A DNA stretch of 64,000 nt from an uncultured Candidatus Melainabacteria bacterium (GCA_934692625.1 CAKUUC010000002.1:172449-236448); one strand, 5' to 3'; shown: positions 1 through 8,221, counted from the first letter of the stretch. Notes: generated from the sequence alone by a model not told the origin. Translations and numbers: made by a program.

Positions 1-20
1 GGTGTTCGTTCACTATTTTT

Positions 21-215
21 ATAATGACAATAATTATCCTACTTTGTTTCAATTTCTTAATAAATAATTATAATGTAACAAAATGTAAAAATTATTTTAA
101 AACCTCAAAAGCCTTGATATAATTGCTTTATGGTATGGTATGGTATGGTATGGTATGGTATGGTATGGTATGGGGGTGTACTTATGCGAAAAAATCGTTC
201 ATAATAAAAGTAATA
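21..215 (+). repeat. Dispersed repeat copy 1, upstream of the prepilin gene
   Basis: About 190 bp of AT-rich noncoding sequence that reappears in diverged form at 35071-35228. Shared landmarks, in order, are TTGTTTCAATTTCTTAATAA, a TGTNACAAAATGTAAAA block, a CCT-rich patch with TGATAT, a TATGG tract, GGTGTACTTATG and a TTCATAATAA end. The two copies differ mainly in the number of TATGG units (nine here, two there). It ends just upstream of the prepilin start at 245 and may carry its promoter. Confidence 0.8.
129..173 (+). repeat. Pentanucleotide tandem repeat (TATGG)9
   Basis: Nine perfect TATGG units run from 129 to 173, followed by GGGTGTAC. The sister copy at 35180-35189 has only two units, so unit number varies within this genome. 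The tract lies 72 nt upstream of a prepilin gene and contains no conserved reading frame. Short tandem repeats at such positions can change promoter spacing by slippage, which would give phase variation; that role is inferred. Confidence 0.95.
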
Positions 216-244
216 TGAAGATTTTTGGAGTATTTACATAAAGC

Positions 245-1009
245 ATGAAAAAAGCATTTTCTTTAGCGGAAGTATTAATAACCTTAGGCATTATTGGTGT
301 TGTGGCGGCGATGACGTTGCCGTCATTTATCACCAGATATAAAATAAAAGTGCATGAAGCACAATTCAAAGTTGCTGATGAGATGATTCAAGAAGCATTA
401 AAAAGGAGTCTTAATGAACTTGGGTACTCTGACGTTTCAGAATTGAGCGTAAGCAAAAATTCTCAAGGAACTGAGGCTGATAGTGCGTTTCTTAAACAAC
501 TCATACCAGAGTTAAATGAACATTTTTTAAACCAATTTAATGGCATAAAGAAGCTGCCTAGTTGTAGTGATATGCATTTTTATAATCATATTTATCAATA
601 TTATTTTTTCGGAGAACCACCTAATGGTAGGTGTTATGCTTCTGAATCATATTCTATTAGTAGTCCTGAATATAACAGATATTTGTTACCTAACAATATC
701 ACTGTATCTGATGTGACTTTACGAGAAAAACCCGGATATACTTATTACCGTTTGGGGATTCAGGTTTCATTTGATACAAACGGTCCATATAAAGGTCCAA
801 ATCGTGTAGGACATGATATTTTTACTTATGTATCGAGCCCTGAAGCAACAGATGTAATGTGTAATCCTACGATTGCGCACTCTCGTAGTTGGATGGGGTG
901 TTACTTTTTTGCTAAGAAAAATCAAAGTCCATTGAATCCATCTGAGCCATACTGGAATTTGCTATATACTCCATTAAGTTATTGGCAAAATTATAATAAG
1001 GATAAATAG
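245..1009 (+). CDS. Type IV prepilin-like / pseudopilin protein
   Basis: 254 aa. The N-terminus MKKA|FSLAEVLITLGIIGVVAAMTLP is a classic prepilin leader: a short basic leader, a Phe at the cleavage site, Glu+5 and a hydrophobic helix of about 20 residues. It should be cut and N-methylated by prepilin peptidase and enter a type IV pilus or type II secretion pseudopilus. The rest is a polar, secreted-type globular domain with several Cys. The only purine-rich sequence upstream is GGAG about 18 nt before the ATG, so initiation looks weak. A (TATGG)9 tract lies just upstream, and a decayed prepilin relative is present at 24957. It appears monocistronic. The exact role (minor pilin, pseudopilin or DNA uptake) cannot be told from sequence. 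Confidence 0.88.
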   Translation: MKKAFSLAEVLITLGIIGVVAAMTLPSFITRYKIKVHEAQFKVADEMIQEALKRSLNELGYSDVSELSVSKNSQGTEADSAFLKQLIPELNEHFLNQFNGIKKLPSCSDMHFYNHIYQYYFFGEPPNGRCYASESYSISSPEYNRYLLPNNITVSDVTLREKPGYTYYRLGIQVSFDTNGPYKGPNRVGHDIFTYVSSPEATDVMCNPTIAHSRSWMGCYFFAKKNQSPLNPSEPYWNLLYTPLSYWQNYNKDK

Positions 1010-1563
1010 ATGTTTTCGCTAGTCTAGTTGAGAAAATCAGGTCGGTGTTGCCACGTCGACGGCAGAAATGAATGACGAAAGCTTTGCTGGGTTACACCAA
1101 AAAGTCATGCCGAACTAGATTCGGCATCTCTTTCATAATCAAAATAAAACAAAGAATTAGGTCCCTAATCCACTTGTTATATCTTGATATGAAACGACCC
1201 TGAAACTAGTTCAGGGTGACCTTTTGAGGGTTCATTCTTTTCACAATGACGTATATCTTGCTATGCTCACCAACCAGTCATTCCGGCCTCCGAGCCGGAA
1301 TCTGTTTGCAAAGATAGTGCAAACTCGTTATTTAATTTGACAGATTCTGAATAAGATTGCAATTAAAATTGCTTGATTTTTAATCTTTTCAGAATGACGA
1401 AAAACTTGCTAGGCACATCAACTGGGCATTCTGGTCTTCAGAATCTGTTACTTTTGCTGAGGTTGAACGATGTTATTTTACATGTCAGGCAATGCCGTGA
1501 CCTACATTTTGACTCTGAAATTTGTGTTCAATCTCGAAAAATAATGTTCCATGCTGGCAAATG
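1010..1563. repeat. Gene-free stretch made of small dispersed palindromic modules
   Basis: No convincing gene. The stretch holds three copies of a module beginning (A)ATGACGNANNNCTTGCT (near 1071, 1245 and 1391), alternating with short hairpins: ATGCCGAA/TTCGGCAT at 1107-1127, ACCCTGAA/TTCAGGGT at 1197-1217, ATTCCGGC/GCCGGAAT at 1280-1301 and ATTCTG/CAGAAT at 1428-1444. Several hairpins are flanked by GTCA on the left and TCTG on the right. Related modules occur at 15780-15830 and 34830-35095. Confidence 0.75.
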
Positions 1564-1842
1564 CTAGTACTTTTCATCTTCCCAATCGAAGTCTTCATCT
1601 GGTTCTTCGCCCGGTTCAACTATGTGTTCGCCACATTCAAGCATTACCTGCAATGATAATTTTAGTTGTCGTTTATAATTCTCTCTTGCTCGGGCTAAGG
1701 TATTTGCGCAAAAAGTAAAACTCGGGATTTCTTTGATTTCAATATAATAGTAAGGTCTTCCTTCAAAATCAAGGTCTTGACCTTCTATTAGTGTCCAATT
1801 CAAATTCAAATAGTAATCTAAGTCTTTCTTTGGTTGTTCCAT
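1564..1842 (-). CDS. HicB-like antitoxin-fold protein, orphan
   Basis: 92 aa. The middle (YYYIEIKEIPSFTFCANTLARARENYKRQLKLSL) resembles the partial RNase H-like fold of the HicB/DUF1902 antitoxin family, with the usual aromatic-acidic strand, the EIPSF turn and the following helix. The C-terminus is an acidic tail (EEPDEDFDWEDE) rather than a DNA-binding domain. No HicA toxin lies on either side: the gene is the last of the rbfA-truB operon, 3 nt after the GerMN gene. It may be an orphan or domesticated antitoxin fold. The family call is by pattern only. Confidence 0.6.
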   Translation of the reverse strand: MEQPKKDLDYYLNLNWTLIEGQDLDFEGRPYYYIEIKEIPSFTFCANTLARARENYKRQLKLSLQVMLECGEHIVEPGEEPDEDFDWEDEKY

Positions 1843-1845
1843 ACT

Positions 1846-2451
1846 TTAGTTTTCCAATGAAGAATTGCTCAACGGTTGAGATAGCATAATGCCTTCTCCG
1901 CCAACAACATCAGCACGTTGACCGTCAATAAACAAATAAACCGGTAATTTTGAATTTAGTTTAACTGTTTTTATTAACTGATAGAGTCTTTTGTAAAGGC
2001 TATCTGTTCCGCCACCTGTTACGTAGGCAGAATTTAAGTTGACAACTACTTTGTCTGCAAGTTCTGATATATTGATAACTTCGGAATCCGATGGAATTTC
2101 TGTATAAACTCCCTTTGCACGTTCTTCCGGTTTTGGTCCTTTTATCAATGCATTTACTGCAAATCTGATTTGTGAACCGTCAACTTCTTTGTTATAAACA
2201 CGTTTTACGGCTTTATAAACTTCTTCATTGTTCTCATTTTTCCCAATAAAGTAGATGTTTATGTATTGATTTTCTTTTTTTTCTGTCTGCTCATTGCCCA
2301 TAACTTCTTCTGCGACAGAGCGTTCTGATACTTGAACATCATCAGGTTTAATTTCAGGTTTTGGCATAAATACGTTGTACGCAAGTACACCTATAACAAC
2401 CAACATACAAAAACCTATAAAAAGTAGAAGTAATTTTTGATTTTTATCCAT
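1846..2451 (-). CDS. GerMN-domain exported lipoprotein-like protein
   Basis: 201 aa. One N-terminal membrane segment (about residues 6-27) is followed by a charged linker and, from about residue 62, a GerMN (sporulation/spore germination) domain: YINIYFIG, then ALIKGPKPEERAKGVYTEIP, a VVNLNSAYVTGGG strand, and PVYLFIDGQ near the end. GerMN domains occur in exported proteins of non-sporulating bacteria and are thought to act in the cell envelope. It is likely anchored in the inner membrane with the domain outside. It follows the LmeA-like gene after 12 nt, so these two envelope proteins are co-transcribed with rbfA-truB. Confidence 0.85.
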   Translation of the reverse strand: MDKNQKLLLLFIGFCMLVVIGVLAYNVFMPKPEIKPDDVQVSERSVAEEVMGNEQTEKKENQYINIYFIGKNENNEEVYKAVKRVYNKEVDGSQIRFAVNALIKGPKPEERAKGVYTEIPSDSEVINISELADKVVVNLNSAYVTGGGTDSLYKRLYQLIKTVKLNSKLPVYLFIDGQRADVVGGEGIMLSQPLSNSSLEN

Positions 2452-2463
2452 TTGCTTAACCCT

Positions 2464-3315
2464 TTAATCTTTAGGAATAACAATAACTCCATTTGCTATG
2501 ATTTTATTATTCTTAATTTCAATTGATTTAACTTTTACATTTGCATCTTTATCTTTGATTATATTAACTGAAAAATCAAGAGGATTCAAATAATCAAGAA
2601 TAAAATCGATTTTTTTCAAATCTAAGTTAAATAAACCTGAAACAAGTTTTGTATTTTTATAATTTATTTTTCCGTCTTTAACGCTGATATTTGCCTCAAA
2701 AACAATTTTTTGCGGTTTTCTTACAAGCGGTAATTCAATATTTAAAATATAGTAAAATTTACTGTTTTTAATTGCTGCTTTTGTAGATGCGATTTTTACT
2801 CCATAACCGTAAGAGGCTCCGATTTTATTCAAATCGTTTATAATTCTGTGGTAGTTTTCGTGTTCCATCGTACGGTTAAGGTCGTTTGATGTAATTGCCA
2901 AATTGAATGATAATGGCAAATCTTCTACAAACACAATTTCACTGCCTGATTGTTTAACATAGTTGAAATTGCAAAGTGTTTTTAAATGTAGTTCTGATAA
3001 ATAAATGTTGTTCAATACTGCATTTTCAGCATCTATTTGTGCAGATTTGAAAATTCCGTTTTTTAAATCTTTGGAACTGTAAGATTCAATATCGACTTTT
3101 AAATTTTCAGCACTTCCAATTTTCAAAATCTCTTTTTTTAGAACTTTTTCCAGTGCTTTTTCTGTAATAGCATTAACTCCGGTTGCTGCGCCAATGACTT
3201 TTCTGAATTTCGAATTCATATCATAAGGTGCAACGCATTTATAATCACATGTTGCAAATGCTGACATGTTTGCGGAAATTATTAACCCAAATAACACTAA
3301 CAATATCTTTTTCAT
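2464..3315 (-). CDS. LmeA-like (DUF2993) phospholipid-binding secreted protein
   Basis: 283 aa. An N-terminal signal peptide (MKKILLVLFGLIISANMSAFA) is followed by the repeated beta-strand pattern of the DUF2993/LmeA family: GIFKSAQIDAENAVLNNIYLSELHLKTLCNFNYV, then a second amphipathic sheet with NGVIVIP at the end. Family members bind lipids in the periplasm; in actinobacteria LmeA acts in lipoglycan maturation, and cyanobacteria carry many copies. The gene lies 2 nt after truB and 12 nt before the GerMN gene, so it is one operon. Its substrate is unknown here. Confidence 0.75.
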   Translation of the reverse strand: MKKILLVLFGLIISANMSAFATCDYKCVAPYDMNSKFRKVIGAATGVNAITEKALEKVLKKEILKIGSAENLKVDIESYSSKDLKNGIFKSAQIDAENAVLNNIYLSELHLKTLCNFNYVKQSGSEIVFVEDLPLSFNLAITSNDLNRTMEHENYHRIINDLNKIGASYGYGVKIASTKAAIKNSKFYYILNIELPLVRKPQKIVFEANISVKDGKINYKNTKLVSGLFNLDLKKIDFILDYLNPLDFSVNIIKDKDANVKVKSIEIKNNKIIANGVIVIPKD

Positions 3316-3317
3316 AA

Positions 3318-4178
3318 CTACCCTAGAACCTTCTTTATCTTAATTTTTTCTTGTTCTACTTCACCTACTGCATATATTTTACCACTATAAATCAAAATTA
3401 CAATATCGGAACTGCCAAAATTTTCTTTGTTGGAAATGCTCATTCCGTGTGAAACTCGTTCTTTTTCTGCTTCTGTCATCGTGTATTTTGATTGTGTCAA
3501 AACGTCAATCGGATTGATAATGTTTTGCGAAATTATTTCAGGTGTCGTTAATTCTTCAAGTGAAATCGAATTTTTGATTGTAAATTTTCCGGCTTTTGTT
3601 CTTGTTAGTTCTGATAGAAACGCTCCACATTCCAACTTTTGCCCGATATCAAAGGCAATAGAGCGGATGTATGTACCTTTGGAACATGCTACAAGAAGCT
3701 TTGCTGATTGTTCGATTTCATCAAATTCAACAAGTTCAAGTTTGGAAATTGTAACTTGTCTTTCTTTTATTTCAACAATTTCACCTTGTCTTGCGTAATC
3801 GTAAAGTTTTTTGCCATTTACTTTTATTGCTGAGTAAATTGGCGGTTTTTGAGAAATTTCACCACGAAAACATGGCAAGACTTTTTCTAAATCTTCCCTT
3901 GTTATTTTTTTGTTGAAAGTTTCTGTTGTTTCTCCGTCAATATCGTAAGTATCTGTATTTTTACCAAATTGAACTGTTGCAAGATATTCCTTGTCATCAT
4001 TCAGGTATTCTATCAATCTTGTTGATTTACCTATACAGATTGGCAAAACTCCTTCTGCAAACGGATCTAAGGTTCCTGTATGACCAATTTGCTTGATTTT
4101 TGTGACTTTTCTAAGCTTTGCTACTACATCGTGTGATGTCATACTTTTGGATTTATTGACGTTTAGAAAGCCGAACAA
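3318..4178 (-). CDS. truB: tRNA pseudouridine(55) synthase TruB
   Basis: 286 aa, close to the usual length. It converts U55 of the T-loop of most tRNAs to pseudouridine. The catalytic Asp is in GHTGTLDPFAEGVLPICIG; the opening FGFLNVNKSKSMTSHDVV and KPPIYSAIKVNGKKLYDYAR are family motifs, and RSIAFDIGQKLECGAFLSELTRTKAG closes the fold. The start is TTG at 4178, immediately after the rbfA stop codon. It is supported by a strong GGGGAG nine nt upstream and because the conserved GFLN motif follows at once. Translation is probably coupled to rbfA. Confidence 0.97.
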   Translation of the reverse strand: MFGFLNVNKSKSMTSHDVVAKLRKVTKIKQIGHTGTLDPFAEGVLPICIGKSTRLIEYLNDDKEYLATVQFGKNTDTYDIDGETTETFNKKITREDLEKVLPCFRGEISQKPPIYSAIKVNGKKLYDYARQGEIVEIKERQVTISKLELVEFDEIEQSAKLLVACSKGTYIRSIAFDIGQKLECGAFLSELTRTKAGKFTIKNSISLEELTTPEIISQNIINPIDVLTQSKYTMTEAEKERVSHGMSISNKENFGSSDIVILIYSGKIYAVGEVEQEKIKIKKVLG

Positions 4179-4526
4179 TTACTTAATCTCCCCACGAGAA
4201 ATTTTGTTGATAAGTTCGGTTACTCGGGCACCTTCTTCAAGTCCGTTTGAATAAACAAAGCGAAGTTCCGGAGTTAGTCTTAATCTAAGCATTTTGCCAA
4301 CATGGTATCTGATGTTTGGAGTGCTTTTTTCAATCACTTCTTTTGATTTTGCAACTTGTTCTTCTGAGCCGAGAACGCTGTAGATAACTTTTGCAAATGA
4401 GTTATCGTGAGCAACTTCTACATCAATAATTGAAACAACGCCTTCAAGTCCTCTGATTTCTTTTCTCAAGATTTCAGAAATGTCACGCATCAATTCTTTT
4501 CTTACTCTTTCATTACGTAATGTCAT
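4179..4526 (-). CDS. rbfA: 30S ribosome-binding factor RbfA
   Basis: 115 aa, normal length. RbfA binds the immature 30S subunit near helix 1 of 16S rRNA and helps late maturation and cold adaptation. Typical motifs are RVRKELMRDISEILRKEI near the N-terminus, VSIIDVEVAHDNSFAKVIYSV in the KH-like core, and RYHVGKMLRLRLTPELRFVYS. It heads the operon rbfA-truB-LmeA-like-GerMN-HicB-like. In many bacteria rbfA and truB follow infB; here infB is about 5 kb away on the same strand with opposite-strand genes between. Confidence 0.97.
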   Translation of the reverse strand: MTLRNERVRKELMRDISEILRKEIRGLEGVVSIIDVEVAHDNSFAKVIYSVLGSEEQVAKSKEVIEKSTPNIRYHVGKMLRLRLTPELRFVYSNGLEEGARVTELINKISRGEIK

Positions 4527-4581
4527 AATTCAATATTCTCCTATATTGATTATAGCATAAATATAAACGAGTTTTTAATTA

Positions 4582-4881
4582 TTAACGTAATTTGTTGTAT
4601 TCTTCATCAGTTACCGGTTCTAACCATTCGTTAGAAGTTTCTGTTCCGTCAACTTCAACGGCAATATGAGAAATCCAACTGTCCGGAGCAGCACCGTGCC
4701 AATGTTTTACGTTTGCCGGAATATTTACGACATCGCCAACATTAAGTTCTTGTGGTTCTTTACCCCATTCTTGGTAATATCCACGACCACCGACAACGAT
4801 TAAAATTTGTCCGCCTCCGGTTTTTGCGTGGTGAATATGCCAGTTGTTTCTGCATTTTGGTTCAAATGTTACATTGTACAT
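4582..4881 (-). CDS. Cupin-domain protein, probably N-terminally shortened
   Basis: 99 aa. A single cupin barrel with metal-ligand motif 1 NNWHIHHAKTGGG and motif 2 DVVNIPANVKHWHGAAPDSW; the end (TSNEWLEPVTDEEYNKL) matches a cupin family often found with carboxymuconolactone-decarboxylase-like enzymes. No Shine-Dalgarno sequence precedes the ATG. The same frame continues upstream for 12 further codons reading CYLAPISTSQVK, which resembles the first strand of longer relatives, before an in-frame TAA at about 4918-4920. The gene has therefore probably lost its 5' end, or initiates unusually. Function is unknown and it may be inactive. It stands alone between rbfA and alaS. Confidence 0.75.
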   Translation of the reverse strand: MYNVTFEPKCRNNWHIHHAKTGGGQILIVVGGRGYYQEWGKEPQELNVGDVVNIPANVKHWHGAAPDSWISHIAVEVDGTETSNEWLEPVTDEEYNKLR

Positions 4882-5022
4882 TTTTACTTGACTTGTTGAA
4901 ATCGGTGCAAGGTAACATTAACAGATGAGAGTTACTCTCAAACAAGCCCTTTTTTAATAATGTTAAGAAAAATAATTTTGGCTTTAAATCTTGATTAAAT
5001 GTTTCACAAAACATGTTTATTG

Positions 5023-5028
5023 TATAAT
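5023..5028 (+). promoter_or_regulatory. Likely -10 element for alaS
   Basis: A TATAAT hexamer (in TTGTATAATTTTG) lies 36 nt before the alaS start, in an otherwise AT-rich gap. No good -35 is visible. A strong ribosome binding site, GAGGAATTATTTT, precedes the ATG. I saw no T-box-like structure in the short leader. Confidence 0.55.
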
Positions 5029-5064
5029 TTTGATTGTAATAGATACGATTAGAGGAATTATTTT

Positions 5065-7674
5065 ATGTTAAAAGGAAATGAAATAAGAAAATTATACTTA
5101 GATTATTTTAAAAATAAACGTCAACATACTGTGGTTGAAAGTTCAAGTTTAGTGCCGGACAATCCTACCGTATTATTGACAACAGCAGGCATGTTGCAGT
5201 TCTTGCCGATATTTTTGGGTATTCAACCTTGTCCTTACGAACCTGCAAGAGCAACATCTTGTCAAAAATGTGCCAGAGCGGGCGGTAAAGATTCAGATAT
5301 CGAAAATGTTGGCAGAACTCCACGTCACCATACATTTTTTGAAATGTTAGGTAATTTCTCGTTTGGTGATTACTATAAAAAAGAAATTATTCCTTGGGCT
5401 TGGGAATTTGTTACAGAAGTTTTGAAATTGGATAAAGACAGATTATGGATTACAATTTTTGAAACTGATGACGAAGCTTATGACATTTGGAGAAGTGTTG
5501 GTGTTCCGGCAGAAAGAATTAAGAGAAAAGGTAAAAAAGATAATTTCTGGGGACCTCCTGGGGCATCAGGTTCTTGCGGACCATGTTCAGAAATTCACTA
5601 CGATTTAGGCGAACAATACAAATGTGACGACCCTAATTGTGGTATTGATACTTGCGAATGTGACAGATGGGTTGAAATTTGGAACTTGGTATTTACAGAA
5701 TTATATCAAGATGAAGAAGGTAATCAATCACCATTAGGCAAGAAAAACGTTGATACAGGTATGGGTTTGGAACGTATTGCAATGGTTTGTCAAGGTGTTG
5801 CATCTACATTCGAAACTGATTTACTTAAACCTATTATGGATAAAGTTTCTGAAATGTGTGGCGTTCCTTACAAAAAATCAGAAAAAACTGATATCTCTTT
5901 GAGAATTATTACAGACCACGCAAGATGTGTTTCTTTCTTGATTTCAGATGGAGTAATTCCTGGGAATGAAGGTAGAAGTTATGTTTTGCGTATGATTTTG
6001 CGTAGAGCATTGCGTCACGGTAAAATTTTGGGTATGGAATTACCGTTCTTATATAAATTAGTTGACGTAATTGTTGATTTATATGGTGAAGCATATCCTG
6101 ATTTGATTAAAAATAAACAAAAGATTATTGATACAATTAAGAAAGAAGAAGAACGTTTTGCAAAAACTTTGGATAGAGGTTATAAAATGCTTGACGAATT
6201 CATTTCTGCTAAAAAAGATATTGATGGCGAAAGTGCTTTCAAATTGTATGATACATTTGGTTTCCCATTTGAATTGACAAACGAAATCGCTCAAGAAAAC
6301 GGTTTAAAAGTTGACGAAGCAGGATTTAAAGAAGCAATGCTTGAGCAAAAAGAAAGAGCGAAAGCGGCAACTGCAAAAATCAGCGTAACCGGCGATATGA
6401 AATATGCAAAAATTGAAAAAGAAGTTGGTTCAACAACTTTTGTCGGCTATTCTGAAAATGAAGTTGAAGGTGCAAAAATTTTGGCGCAAGTTGAAGGCGA
6501 AGGTTTTGTAGATATTGTTTTAGACAAAACTCCGTTTTATGCCGAATGTGGTGGACAAATTGGAGATAGCGGTATTATCGAAAGTCCTAAATTAAAGGCT
6601 GAAGTTTTGACGACATTCAAGGTTAATGATTTATACGTTCACCGTTGTGAAATTTTAAATGGTGAAGTTGAAATCGGTGACGTTGTTAGTGCAAAAATTG
6701 ACATTCCAAAACGTGAACAAATCCGAGTTCACCATACATCTGCTCACTTGTTACAAGCCGCTTTGATTAAGGCTGTTGGAGATGAAGTTAAACAGGCCGG
6801 TTCTTATGTTGAAGAAAACAGAATGCGTTTCGACTTCACTTTCTCAAGAGCAATGACTCCGGAAGAAATTAAAAAGACTGAAGACCTTATGAACAAATGG
6901 ATTGGCGGTAATTATGCTGTAAATACAAAAGTTATGGGCATAAAAGAAGCGGAATTGACCGGAGCAACTGCTTTGTTCGGTGAAAAATACGGTGATGAAG
7001 TTCGTGTTGTATCTATTGAAGATGAAAACGGATGTATATCAAAAGAATTTTGTGCAGGTACTCATGCAAGACAATTAAAAGATTTGAGATTGGTTAAAAT
7101 CGTATCAGAAAGTGCAATTGCTGCAGGTACAAGACGTATTGAAGCCGTTGTTGCAGATGCTGCGATTAAATATTTGAACGCAAAATCAGCAGAAATCGAT
7201 AAATTGTCAGCAAAATTCAAATCACATTATGATGAAGTAGTTGGAAGAGTAGAAAAACTGCAAGAAGAAAACAAAGAATTTTCAAAACAAATCGAAAAAT
7301 TGCAAGAAGAAAATACTCGTCATAAATTTGCTTCATTTATTTCCAAAGCGCAAGATATAGACGGCGGAAAGTTGTTTATATCAAAAGTTGCAGACCTGAA
7401 ACCTTTGGGTGTAAAAATAGGTTTGGAATTTTTGTCAAATAAACTTGGCGATAGTGTAATCGTTTTGGCAGCGAATACAACAGTTGCAGTTAAGGTTTCT
7501 GATAACTTTGTTAAAAAAGGAATCAATGCAGGCAAAATTGTTGGTGAAATTGCTCGTGCTACTGGCGCGAATGGTGGCGGTAGACCTAATTTTGCACAAG
7601 GTGGAGTTAAAGATGCTTCAAAATTAGACGAAATTTTGGCAAAAGTTGAAGAAGATATCAAAGCCGTTAAATAA
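5065..7674 (+). CDS. alaS: Alanyl-tRNA synthetase
   Basis: 869 aa, the normal length for bacterial AlaRS. It charges tRNA-Ala and edits mischarged Ser and Gly. The class II catalytic core occupies about the first 240 residues (motif 2 region RTPRHHTFFEMLGNFSFGDYY; GMGLERIAMV as motif 3). The tRNA-binding domain follows. The editing domain carries the zinc-binding HXXXH in RVHHTSAHLLQ and CXXXH in EFCAGTHARQL. A coiled coil (KLQEENKEFSKQIEKLQEEN) and the C-Ala domain with NGGGRPNFAQGG end the protein. It is followed after 18 nt by dut, so the two are probably co-transcribed. Confidence 0.98.
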   Translation: MLKGNEIRKLYLDYFKNKRQHTVVESSSLVPDNPTVLLTTAGMLQFLPIFLGIQPCPYEPARATSCQKCARAGGKDSDIENVGRTPRHHTFFEMLGNFSFGDYYKKEIIPWAWEFVTEVLKLDKDRLWITIFETDDEAYDIWRSVGVPAERIKRKGKKDNFWGPPGASGSCGPCSEIHYDLGEQYKCDDPNCGIDTCECDRWVEIWNLVFTELYQDEEGNQSPLGKKNVDTGMGLERIAMVCQGVASTFETDLLKPIMDKVSEMCGVPYKKSEKTDISLRIITDHARCVSFLISDGVIPGNEGRSYVLRMILRRALRHGKILGMELPFLYKLVDVIVDLYGEAYPDLIKNKQKIIDTIKKEEERFAKTLDRGYKMLDEFISAKKDIDGESAFKLYDTFGFPFELTNEIAQENGLKVDEAGFKEAMLEQKERAKAATAKISVTGDMKYAKIEKEVGSTTFVGYSENEVEGAKILAQVEGEGFVDIVLDKTPFYAECGGQIGDSGIIESPKLKAEVLTTFKVNDLYVHRCEILNGEVEIGDVVSAKIDIPKREQIRVHHTSAHLLQAALIKAVGDEVKQAGSYVEENRMRFDFTFSRAMTPEEIKKTEDLMNKWIGGNYAVNTKVMGIKEAELTGATALFGEKYGDEVRVVSIEDENGCISKEFCAGTHARQLKDLRLVKIVSESAIAAGTRRIEAVVADAAIKYLNAKSAEIDKLSAKFKSHYDEVVGRVEKLQEENKEFSKQIEKLQEENTRHKFASFISKAQDIDGGKLFISKVADLKPLGVKIGLEFLSNKLGDSVIVLAANTTVAVKVSDNFVKKGINAGKIVGEIARATGANGGGRPNFAQGGVKDASKLDEILAKVEEDIKAVK

Positions 7675-7692
7675 TAAAGAAAGGAAATTTTA

Positions 7693-8130
7693 ATGACAGT
7701 ATTAAAAATTGAAAAATTACCACATAACAAGGTTTTACCGGAATATAAAACTGAAGGTGCTGCCGGCATGGATTTGTGTGCTGCGATAGATGAACCGATT
7801 GAATTAAAACCGCTAGAAAGAAAACTTATTCCTACCGGTTTGAAAATCGAACTTGAACACGGGTTTGAGGCACAAATCAGACCTCGTTCAGGCATGTCAA
7901 TCAAACACGGAATTACTTTGATTAACTGTGTTGGTACGATTGATGAAGATTATCGTGGGGAAGTTTGCGTTCCTATCGTAAATGTTTCAAACGAGGCTTA
8001 CACAATTCAACCGCAAGAAAGAATTGCACAAATGGTAATTGCCCGTGTTGAACAGGCAAAAATCGAAGTTGTTACTGAATTGACTGAAACTGTTCGTGGT
8101 GCGGGAGGTTTCGGCTCAACAGGTAAATAA
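7693..8130 (+). CDS. dut: Deoxyuridine 5'-triphosphate nucleotidohydrolase (dUTPase)
   Basis: 145 aa, normal for a trimeric dUTPase. It hydrolyses dUTP to dUMP and pyrophosphate, keeping uracil out of DNA and feeding dTMP synthesis. All five motifs are visible: AGMDLCAA (1), RPRSGMSIKHG (2), NCVGTIDEDYRGEV (3, with the catalytic Asp), QERIAQMVI (4) and the C-terminal RGAGGFGSTGK (5). The ribosome binding site AAAGGAAATTTTA precedes the ATG. It is downstream of alaS and ends before a strong terminator. Confidence 0.98.
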   Translation: MTVLKIEKLPHNKVLPEYKTEGAAGMDLCAAIDEPIELKPLERKLIPTGLKIELEHGFEAQIRPRSGMSIKHGITLINCVGTIDEDYRGEVCVPIVNVSNEAYTIQPQERIAQMVIARVEQAKIEVVTELTETVRGAGGFGSTGK

Positions 8131-8157
8131 TTTATTACATTATATAGATGATTTCAA

Positions 8158-8197
8158 AACCCATAGTTAGAACTAAAATAACTATGGGTTATTTTTT
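8158..8197 (+). terminator. Rho-independent terminator after dut
   Basis: A perfect 12-bp stem (AACCCATAGTTA with TAACTATGGGTT) encloses a 9-nt loop and is followed by ATTTTTTATT. It ends the alaS-dut unit. Confidence 0.93.
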
Positions 8198-8221
8198 ATT
8201 ATTGAAAGGAGAAAATAATTT

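Noticed and set aside
129..215. Short frame through the TATGG repeats (MVWYGMVWYG...)
   Set aside because: The unit is 5 bp, so frame shifts with copy number; the sister copy does not preserve the frame and there is no ribosome binding site.
1373..1567. 64-codon plus-strand open frame in the first intergenic region
   Set aside because: It runs through the dispersed palindromic modules, has no ribosome binding site and its translation (RMTKNLLGTSTGHSGLQN) is the repeat read as protein.
7320..7904. 194-codon minus-strand open frame over the ends of alaS and dut
   Set aside because: It lies wholly antisense to two certain genes and has no recognisable protein features.
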